NCBI GenBank assembly: GCA_964585545.1
Contig: CAZPDT010000003.1
Location: forward strand, 1-64,000
Length of the DNA stretch: 64,000 bases
DNA from: Brumimicrobium sp964585545
Lineage (GTDB): Bacteria > Bacteroidota > Bacteroidia > Flavobacteriales_D > Crocinitomicaceae
Direction of reading: 5' to 3'
This document shows, piece after piece, positions 1 through 7,700 of the stretch. The first letter of the stretch is position 1; each line of letters starts with the position of its first letter. Under the pieces are notes generated by a model that had not been told where the DNA came from, searched no databases, and saw nothing but the letters and a program-made list of their open reading frames with translations. The position numbers and the translations under genes are program-made.

Positions 1-273
1 CCTTATGGGGAATATCGAATTAAAATTAATAATATAAATTGTCAAGGAGCAACTGATACAATTATTATTAATCAAACCAATCAGGTTAATTCTTTTCTTG
101 GGATTGATTGGGTTTTAGAAGGTTGTAGTGGTTACACAACAGCATGGGATAAAATACCAATGGGAACAATTCATACCAAATACACAGTTATACGAAGTGG
201 GGTTTCAAATACTTATGAGGTAGATTTTGAAGTTCAACCTAATCAACAGAATGAACAGGTGATTGATTATTAG
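1..273 (+). CDS. C-terminal 90 residues of an unidentified protein (cut by window start)
   Basis: The frame is open from the first base and ends at a TAG at 271-273. The visible part is hydrophilic and rich in Asn, Thr, Ile and Gly, with two Cys and no membrane segment. It looks like the end of a secreted or beta-rich protein, but I recognise no family. The 39 bases before the next reading frame contain no clear terminator. It could be the tail of a large extracellular repeat protein of the kind common in Bacteroidota; this cannot be tested without the upstream sequence. Confidence 0.7.
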   Translation, partial: PYGEYRIKINNINCQGATDTIIINQTNQVNSFLGIDWVLEGCSGYTTAWDKIPMGTIHTKYTVIRSGVSNTYEVDFEVQPNQQNEQVIDY

Positions 274-312
274 AATAAATTATTCTATCTTTATATAGTC
301 AAAACACAAGCT

Positions 313-687
313 ATGAAGTTGAAAACCAAATGTAAAGAATTACTAAGAGAAGTAATAGCTTTCAACTACTACGGCTACCCCAACCTAGGTCGCCCCAACG
401 ATCATTTTGAGCTAACACCCTTTGAGGCTATTTTTTGTGGTCCACGAATTCAGGCACATATTCGACTAGACCAAGATGACAACTATTACATAGATTCCTT
501 AAAGCAATTCGTCCTCAACGAAGTTGAACCATGGTATTTAGATTTGCAAAATATGCGTATAGGCTCACAAGCCCGTTCAGACTACCGTTATTATTCTTAT
601 CGTCGTGCCAAGCACCGCATTTTGGTAGGAAAAGACGTAACTCCAAAAATGGATATTGGGGAAATTACTATACAATTCTTGTGTTAG
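313..687 (+). CDS. hypothetical protein, 124 residues
   Basis: ATG start, no signal peptide, no transmembrane segment. The protein is rich in Tyr and Arg (a YYSYRR-like stretch near residue 93) and probably soluble. I do not recognise the family. Codon choice is somewhat more GC-rich than the neighbours in the first third. The gene stands alone between the partial gene at the window start and a promoter-like element at 765. It is kept because the frame is long for its position and starts with ATG; a shorter competing frame at 531-737 lies inside it. Whether it is a real gene is moderately certain, its function is unknown. Confidence 0.55.
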   Translation: MKLKTKCKELLREVIAFNYYGYPNLGRPNDHFELTPFEAIFCGPRIQAHIRLDQDDNYYIDSLKQFVLNEVEPWYLDLQNMRIGSQARSDYRYYSYRRAKHRILVGKDVTPKMDIGEITIQFLC

Positions 688-764
688 TAATACACAACTC
701 TATACTCTGTCAAAAATCGTTATCCGTATTGAACTAATAATCAGAAATTATACGTACTTTTAAC

Positions 765-772
765 TACTTTTG
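765..772 (+). promoter_or_regulatory. Bacteroidota-type -7 promoter element
   Basis: The octamer TACTTTTG matches the TAnnTTTG -7 consensus of Bacteroidota sigma factor RpoD (established for Bacteroides and Flavobacterium). It ends 26 bases before the ATG of the next gene at 799 and would drive that gene and the overlapping dapF. No good -33 TTTG or TTG lies at the expected 19-21 base spacing. Confidence 0.5.
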
Positions 773-798
773 TCGAATTAATAGCTTTTTGAGCACAA

Positions 799-1419
799 AT
801 GAAACGCATACTTATATACATACTCCTTCCTTTATTTGGTATAATTGTCGGTTATCTGCTCAATGATTTATTCCAAACCCCTAATAAAAACCAAAAAAGA
901 GAAAGAATATATGTGGATAAAATCAAAAAGAAAATTATTAAAGATACCGTCTTTATAAAAAAAGAAGTCTATATCCCATCCAAAAATGATACAATTGATA
1001 CAAAAACTACAATAAAAAATGATACGGCCATCGATTCCACATTGATGAATAACCGCAATATCACAAACGAAGAGCTCCGTGAAGATGGCACTAATGAAGT
1101 CATAATATCTGAAAAAAAATTAGACCAAAGGATTGTGTTTTTAGACCCTTCTCCTATAGATTCTAACGATGTTGAATCTTTGCTCGGCGTAGAAAGTGAT
1201 GCCTTTTCTAATGAAATAATAATTGAGTTTTGGCAAAGTCCGCTCGACCTAACAGGATATGTCCTTACTCGAAATAAATTGAAATTATTTGGTTTTAATC
1301 CAGATGAAAATTTTACTTTGCAGCTCAGTAAAGACAAAGAACATTTATTCTTAAATACTGAAACATTAAGCATCTTGCTGGAAAAAACAGAACAGTTTAA
1401 AAATTTGACTCTAAAATGA
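799..1419 (+). CDS. hypothetical membrane-anchored protein, 206 residues
   Basis: One N-terminal hydrophobic segment (about residues 4-22, with LLPLFGIIVGYLL) acts as a membrane anchor or uncleaved signal. It is followed by a Lys-rich stretch and a polar Asp/Asn/Thr-rich region, with a more structured C-terminal half. I do not recognise the family. The stop codon overlaps the dapF start by four bases (ATGA at 1416), so the two genes are probably co-transcribed and translationally coupled. The C-terminal domain presumably sits in the periplasm. The start is supported by the -7 promoter element shortly upstream. Confidence 0.75.
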   Translation: MKRILIYILLPLFGIIVGYLLNDLFQTPNKNQKRERIYVDKIKKKIIKDTVFIKKEVYIPSKNDTIDTKTTIKNDTAIDSTLMNNRNITNEELREDGTNEVIISEKKLDQRIVFLDPSPIDSNDVESLLGVESDAFSNEIIIEFWQSPLDLTGYVLTRNKLKLFGFNPDENFTLQLSKDKEHLFLNTETLSILLEKTEQFKNLTLK

Positions 1420-2192
1420 ATCTTCATTTCGCAAAGTATCACGGTACTGGAAACGACTTTATAATGATTGATTGTACTTCATCAGATGGCTTTAAATTGT
1501 CTTCAATGCAAATACATCAGCTCTGCCACCGAAGATTTGGTATAGGTGCTGACGGTGTCATCCTGATTTACAAACATGCTGAATGCAACTTTAAAATGGA
1601 TTACTTCAACAGTGATGGAACTCAAAGTTTCTGCGGAAACGGAGCGCGTTGTGCTTCACAATTTGCGCTTTCGCTCGGACTGTTCGACAAAACAGCTTCT
1701 TTTGAAGCCATAGATGGAATTCATCACGCAACTATAGAAAATGGGTTGATATCACTGAAAATGAATAATGTTAAAGAGGTTAGTATAATTAACAATGCTT
1801 ACATTATAGATACAGGTAGTCCACATTATATAGAGTTTGTTAAAGACCTTGATACAAAAAATATTGTGAATTATGGTAGAGAGATTCGATACTATCCACA
1901 ATATAAAAAAGAAGGCATAAATGTGAATCTTGTAGAGGTAATGGGGAATAACAAACTTAAAATGTTGACCTATGAACGGGGTGTAGAAGATGAAACTTAT
2001 TCTTGTGGAACAGGAGCAACAGCAGTTGCATTGGCTTACGCTATGCAAATTAATGAAGATGAAATTCAAGTTGAAATCGACACCAAAGGAGGCCAATTAA
2101 AAGTGATAGCAAGACGGATTTCATCTGGCTTTGATAATATCTTTCTTATTGGTCCAGCAAAAAAAGTGTATGAGGGTGATATCGAAATTTAA
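1416..2192 (+). CDS. dapF: diaminopimelate epimerase
   Basis: DapF interconverts LL- and meso-diaminopimelate in the lysine and peptidoglycan precursor pathway; it is cytoplasmic and cofactor-independent. The two catalytic cysteines of the family are visible: Cys73 in FCGNGARC and Cys197 in SCGTGATAVALA. The N-terminal HGTGNDF motif is also present. At 258 residues the length is normal. The start overlaps the stop of the upstream membrane protein by four bases. The 61-base gap to the acetyltransferase gene carries that gene's own promoter element, so dapF may end the first transcript. Confidence 0.96.
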   Translation: MNLHFAKYHGTGNDFIMIDCTSSDGFKLSSMQIHQLCHRRFGIGADGVILIYKHAECNFKMDYFNSDGTQSFCGNGARCASQFALSLGLFDKTASFEAIDGIHHATIENGLISLKMNNVKEVSIINNAYIIDTGSPHYIEFVKDLDTKNIVNYGREIRYYPQYKKEGINVNLVEVMGNNKLKMLTYERGVEDETYSCGTGATAVALAYAMQINEDEIQVEIDTKGGQLKVIARRISSGFDNIFLIGPAKKVYEGDIEI

Positions 2193-2238
2193 CCTTTTCT
2201 CCAATTGGAAAAAAGTGCGTTAAATTGTTTTGAAATCG

Positions 2239-2246
2239 TATCTTTG
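2239..2246 (+). promoter_or_regulatory. -7 promoter element in front of the GNAT gene
   Basis: TATCTTTG matches TAnnTTTG and ends only seven bases before the ATG at 2254, so the transcript would be nearly leaderless. This argues for the ATG at 2254 rather than the in-frame TTG at 2230, which lies upstream of the element. Confidence 0.5.
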
Positions 2247-2253
2247 CTTTATC

Positions 2254-2769
2254 ATGTTAAAAGGACAACATATTTTTTTAAGACAAGTTGAGGATCAGGA
2301 TGCCAACCTACTCTTACTTTGGGAAAACAATACGGAAAATTGGCGATACAGCGAAACTGAAGCCCCTTTTTCATTGTTTGAAATACAAGAATACATCAAA
2401 GGTGCTAGTCAAATACGACAAAACAAACAATTGCGATTTATCATCTGTTTAAATGAAAACAATCAAGCGATTGGAACAATTGATTTGTTTGATATTGATT
2501 TTAAAAATCTTCGAGCAGGTGTGGGGATACTTATTGCTAACAAAAAAAATAGAGGAAAAGGATATGCCAAAGAAGCGCTTCAATTATTAATCGAATTTTC
2601 CACCAAAAGTATCAATCTGATTCAATTGTATTGTGACATCCAATCATACAACAAGGAAAGTATACAGTTGTTTGAAAGCGAAGGATTTGAAAAATCTGGT
2701 GTAAAAAAGAAATGGTTTAAACACAACGGCAATTTAAACGACGCTTACTTTTATCAAAAATTAATTTAA
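2254..2769 (+). CDS. GNAT-family N-acetyltransferase
   Basis: A 171-residue GNAT-fold protein. The acetyl-CoA pyrophosphate loop is seen as NRGKGYAKEAL at roughly residues 98-108, followed by the typical C-terminal NKESIQLFESEGFEKSG segment. The layout is that of the RimJ/SpeG-like branch, which acetylates amino groups of protein N-termini, polyamines or nucleotide sugars; the substrate cannot be read from the sequence. The frame extends eight codons upstream to a TTG, but the ATG at 2254 gives the canonical MLKGQHIFLR start and lies just after a -7 element. mltG follows after three bases, so the two are probably one transcript. Confidence 0.88.
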   Translation: MLKGQHIFLRQVEDQDANLLLLWENNTENWRYSETEAPFSLFEIQEYIKGASQIRQNKQLRFIICLNENNQAIGTIDLFDIDFKNLRAGVGILIANKKNRGKGYAKEALQLLIEFSTKSINLIQLYCDIQSYNKESIQLFESEGFEKSGVKKKWFKHNGNLNDAYFYQKLI

Positions 2770-2772
2770 AAC

Positions 2773-3837
2773 ATGAGAAAGCATATTAAAAAACTTACAA
2801 TTCTTGCACTGTCTACTTCCCTCCTTTTCTTGACCTCATGTACTTCTATAGATGCTTATTTCGATGGGAAGAAAAAAACATTAAATGCTAAAGATATCGC
2901 TTTTTATGTACCTTCTTCTTCTACCATTTCTGAATTGAAAATACTTTTAATTGATAACAATATCATTGAAGATACTGCCGCCTTTCAATCTGTTTTGGAT
3001 TATAAAGATTTTACAAACAATCAAATTGGAGCAGGGAAATACATCATTCAGCCCAATACTTCTTACAGAACACTGATAAATGGCTTTACAAAAAACACAT
3101 TGGGCAATGGAAACCAAGAAGTAGAAGTGAATGTCACTTTTAATAATTGTCGTGATGTCTATGATTTGGCTGGGAAGGTTGCTCAAAATATTGAAATGGA
3201 TAGCACTGCATTTATCAACTACATTTTATCGGATACTGTATTGAACAAATACGGTTTCAGCAAAGAAAGAATTGGGGCTTTATTTTTACCCAATACATAC
3301 CGATTCTATTGGGATACAGATGTCAATGAATTTGTTGCAAGAATGGCTAAAGAATTCAAAAAATTCTGGTCACCTGATAGAATGGAGAAATTGAAACACG
3401 TCGGGCTAAACAGTCAATCAGATGTCGTTACATTGGCATCTATCGTATACAAAGAACAAGATAAATATCCCGAAGAATGGAAAACCATCGCTGGATTGTA
3501 TTTAAATCGAATCAGAAAAGGAATGAAACTTGAATCGGATCCAACATTTCGTTTTTGTTGGAATGATCAATTGGATGGTGTGGAACGCTTAACCTATGCA
3601 CATAGAGCGATTGATTGTCCCTATAATACTTATTTATACCCAGGTTTGCCCCCAGGCCCTATCTGTATTCCTCCTGCAAAAGTAGTCGATGCTGTACTTA
3701 ACGCCGAAAACAATGACTATATATTTATGTGTGCCAAACCCAATACAAACGGATTGCATAACTTTGCCAAAACGTTAGCTCAGCACAATAGAAATGCTTC
3801 AAAATATCACCAATGGCTCAACTCCTTAAAAAAATAA
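2773..3837 (+). CDS. mltG: endolytic murein transglycosylase MltG (YceG-like)
   Basis: MltG cuts nascent glycan strands near their synthesis site and so sets their length. The YceG domain covers most of the 354 residues. The segment around residues 222-229 (ASIVYKEQ) aligns with the E. coli ASIIEKET block; the Glu matching the catalytic E. coli Glu218 is kept as Glu228, while the preceding conserved Glu is Tyr226. The downstream LNRI..GM.L.SDPT and LPPGPI motifs are present. The N-terminus is odd: instead of a plain transmembrane anchor it carries a lipobox (LTSC, Cys23), suggesting a lipoprotein. It sits three bases after the GNAT gene and four before the phosphoribosyltransferase gene. Confidence 0.92.
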   Translation: MRKHIKKLTILALSTSLLFLTSCTSIDAYFDGKKKTLNAKDIAFYVPSSSTISELKILLIDNNIIEDTAAFQSVLDYKDFTNNQIGAGKYIIQPNTSYRTLINGFTKNTLGNGNQEVEVNVTFNNCRDVYDLAGKVAQNIEMDSTAFINYILSDTVLNKYGFSKERIGALFLPNTYRFYWDTDVNEFVARMAKEFKKFWSPDRMEKLKHVGLNSQSDVVTLASIVYKEQDKYPEEWKTIAGLYLNRIRKGMKLESDPTFRFCWNDQLDGVERLTYAHRAIDCPYNTYLYPGLPPGPICIPPAKVVDAVLNAENNDYIFMCAKPNTNGLHNFAKTLAQHNRNASKYHQWLNSLKK

Positions 3838-3841
3838 ACAG

Positions 3842-4336
3842 ATGAAAACACTTGTTCTCAACGAAAAGCAAATCAATCAAAAAATCGATAGAATAGCCTA
3901 TGAAATTCTTGAAAACAATTATGAAGATAAAAATATAATTCTAGTGGGGATCAAAGGAAATGGCTATACAATTGCACAAGAACTAGGAGAAATACTCCTA
4001 AAAATAGGCAATCAAAAAATTACGGTTTGCAAACTAGATATCGATAAAAAAAACCCTCTAAGCAAAGCAATTACAACAAGTATTCCCATTGAAGATTTTG
4101 ATGGCAAAACAATTATTCTTATCGATGATGTAATCAACTCGGGACGAACAATGCAATATGCTTTAATAAAAGTATTGGAACGCAGAATAAAACGAGTAAA
4201 AACAGTAGCACTCGTAGACAGAAAACACAGAAATTATCCCATCCGTTGTGATTATGATGGGTTGACGTTATCTACAACCCTGCAAGATAGAATTGAAGTT
4301 GTATTAAAAGATAACAGACAAGCGTTCTTAATCTAA
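3842..4336 (+). CDS. phosphoribosyltransferase, PyrR-like
   Basis: A 164-residue type I PRTase. The PRPP-binding loop is visible as IILIDDVINSGRTMQYAL (about residues 91-108), preceded by a VGIKGNGYTIAQEL loop. The order of motifs and the C-terminal PIRCDYDGLTLSTTLQDRIEV segment resemble PyrR, which binds uracil and in some bacteria regulates pyrimidine genes by RNA attenuation. Several basic residues lie around 115-130. No pyr genes are adjacent, so a role in pyrimidine regulation is only a family-based guess; it may be a salvage enzyme. It is the last gene of the GNAT-mltG run. Confidence 0.8.
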   Translation: MKTLVLNEKQINQKIDRIAYEILENNYEDKNIILVGIKGNGYTIAQELGEILLKIGNQKITVCKLDIDKKNPLSKAITTSIPIEDFDGKTIILIDDVINSGRTMQYALIKVLERRIKRVKTVALVDRKHRNYPIRCDYDGLTLSTTLQDRIEVVLKDNRQAFLI

Positions 4337-4729
4337 ATTTAACCCCTATTCCTAAACAGCACCTTTTGTATCATAAAGTAACTCACTTTAAATATTTTCA
4401 GCTTATTATGTTGGATGTTAGAAACAATAATCGATAGGACTTCCTCATCTTTTTTTCATTGGAAGTTTATAATTATAGAATAAATAAGTTGAGGATGACA
4501 TTAAATCTAAATCAACTGATTATGTGATGGGTAACTATTTTGTTAGATAAAATTATTCATCATCTCCTCACCACCAAAAACAACTCAAAGACAGGTTGTT
4601 AAAAAATAATTTACCCCTTAAACAGAATATCTGAATTATATTCTTATTTTTATGATAATTCCATATAAATATGTGTAGATTCATTTTTGTAAATGCCTCT
4701 CCTTAGTACAATAATTTTAAGTTTTTATA
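4337..4729 (+). other. 393-base intergenic region, no gene seen
   Basis: AT-rich with stops in all frames. No tRNA-like fold, strong hairpin terminator or clear TAnnTTTG element was seen. It presumably holds the promoter of the alpha-2-macroglobulin gene. Confidence 0.6.
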
Positions 4730-7700
4730 ATGAAAAGTATCCATAAATTAAACCCCGTACTGCTCTTTTTATCAGTTGTTCTCCTTCTATCAAGTTGTGG
4801 AACAGAAGATCCAAAAGACTTTCAAATTGACCCTGCCTTTCAAAAACACATTACTTCCTTTACCTCAGGTATTGTTTCTGCTGCTTCATCCATTAAAATT
4901 CAGCTCGCAGAACCTTATGAAGGAAAAATTAAGCCCAATGAAGCAATTAAAGAAAAATGGTTTGACATTTCACCTGCAATTGAAGGAAAAACCGTGTGGA
5001 TAGATCAATATACTATAGAATTTATTCCCGAAAAAAACTTTCTCTCAAATACAACCTATTGGGTGGAATTTAAATTGGGCGAGATTAAAAACGTGCCCAG
5101 CAATTTAAAAATATTTAAATTTCCTTTCACTACAATTAAACAAGCCATAAATATTGAATTGGATGGACTGAAAAGTTATTCTAATGAATCTATGGATTGG
5201 TATCAATTTAAAGGAACTGCCTTTACCGCAGATGTAATTTCCAACACAACATTAAATGAAAATATTGAAATTACTGTCAATGGTGAAGAAAAAACAGCCA
5301 AATACATAAAAAATGGCAATAGAAACCTCTACAACATAATCATTGATAGCATTCCCCGAAAAAAAGACCAAGGTAACATTACAATCAAATGGAATGCGCA
5401 TCCCGATGGAGATGGTGAAAACAATGAATTGAGTTATACTGTTCCTGCAATGGGTGAGTTTAATATTATTGGAACGACTGTAGTGCAATACCCAGAACAA
5501 TACATCAAAGTCTTGTTTTCTGACCCCCTACGTTCCAATCAAAACTTGAACGGATTGGTGCAAATACGAGATGTGGAAAACATTAAACGCTCTGTTTCAA
5601 CCAATGAATTGCGCATTTATCCTTCACACCATTTAGAAGGAAGTCATACCCTCGTTATTGACGGAGCTATCGAAAATGTGAAAGGATATAAATTTAAAAA
5701 AACACAAAATATTACCGTTGATTTTAAAGCAATCAATCCTGCCGTTCGATTGGTCGGAAGAGGAACAATTTTACCTTCCGACAATCACATGGTTATTCCT
5801 TTCGAAGCAGTAAACCTAAAAGCCGTTGATGTTCGAATAATAAAAATATTTAGAAACAATATAGGTCAGTTTTTTCAAAGCAATAATTTTGATGGCAGCG
5901 ACCGACTCAAAAGAGTTGGACGTGTTATTCGCAAAAAAACAATCTATCTCGGTAAAGAAAAACCCTTAGACCTTGCTAAATGGAACCGATTTAACCTCGA
6001 TTTATCAGAGTACATCAATGTAGACCAAGGCGCAATATATAGAGTTGAAATAGGATTTAGAAAATACCATTCCCTGTATCCCTGTCTAGGAAATATTGAA
6101 GAAGATATCCAAATGGACGAAACCGATTGGGATGAAAAAGATTATGCTGAAGGAGACAATTGGGATTACCTTAATGATTGGAATGCTGATTATTCCAACT
6201 ACAATTATTTTGATGGATACAATTATCAAAGAAAAGACAACCCCTGTTCTTATTCCTATTATCGAAATAGAAGCGTAGCCAAAAATATCTTTGCTTCTGA
6301 TATTGGAATAATTGCCAAACGCGGAACAAATGGTGAAAGTATGGTCGTTGTTACAGATATTGTTTCAGCAAAACCTATTCCTGAAGCACAAGTGACCTTT
6401 TATGACTACCAACAACAAGTTATTACAAAAGCAACAACCAACAAAAAAGGAATTGCCAAATCAAAAAAAATAAAAGGAACACCGTTCTTTATTGTGGCAG
6501 ACCATAATGGCCAAAAAGGATATTTGCGACTCGGGAAAGGAAATTCCTTGTCTATGAGCAGGTTTGATATAGATGGAGCCGTTACCCAAGAAGGAATGAA
6601 AGGCTATATTTATGGAGAACGCGGAGTTTGGCGTCCTGGAGACACGCTCTTTCTTAATTTTATTTTAGAAGATAAAGACCACCGTATTCCTAAGAATCAT
6701 CCTGTTATTTTTGAACTCTACAATGCAAGAGGACAAATGGTTAAACGCGATATAAAGACGTCTTCCATCAATGGATTTTATAACCTAACTACACCCACTG
6801 ATGCAGATGCGCCAACAGGAAACTGGATAGCAAAAGTCGAAGTAGGTGGTGCAACATTCTCAAAGTCAATAAAAGTAGAAACCATTAAACCCAATCGGTT
6901 AAAAATTAAACTGGATGTTAACAGTACAAACAATTATATCAATTTAACAAATGGTTATCTCAGTGGTAGTATAGAAGTGAAATGGTTACACGGCTCTCCT
7001 GCAAGAAACTTAAAAACAGATGTTTCCCTTCGATTTGTCAGTACCAAGACGACTTTTAAGGCATTTAAGAAATATACCTTCGACGACCCCAGTAGATCGT
7101 TTTATGCTTCTCCAACAAAAATTTTGGAACAGAAGCTTGACGCCAACGGAAAATTAAGCTTTAGAACAAAAATAGATCCTCCCCGTGAAGCTCCAGGAAT
7201 GTTAAAGGCAATTTTCACTACCCGAGCATTTGAACATGGAGGCGATTTTAGTATCGATCAGAAAGTCGAAAATTTTGCTCCTTATGATTATTTTGTTGGT
7301 ATAAAAACTCCTGAAACAAATAAATACGGCGCATTAGAAACAGACACAACTTACAATTTTCCTTTGATTTCTGTTGATAAAAATGGAAAACAAGTTGGTA
7401 ATCGACGCTTAAAAATCGAAGTTTATAAAATTGAATGGAGTTGGTGGTGGGAAAGCAGCGCTGACGATGTTGCACAATATATCAACAGGAACAATGTTCA
7501 ACCAATTTCTAATGAAATAGTAACAACCAATGCCAACGGTCGTGCAGAAACCACTACAAAAATAAACAAATATGATTGGGGACGCTACCTCATCAAAGTT
7601 AAAGATATGCAAAGTGGGCATTCTACAGGTATCTTAACGTATTTTGATTGGCCAAGTTGGATGTCCAGAGCAGGAAGAGAAACGCCTGATGGAGCAAATA

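Noticed and set aside
969..1442. A 157-residue leftward frame opposite the membrane protein upstream of dapF
   Set aside because: It overlaps a better-supported gene that starts after a promoter element and is coupled to dapF; its translation is low-complexity Ser/Phe/Val.
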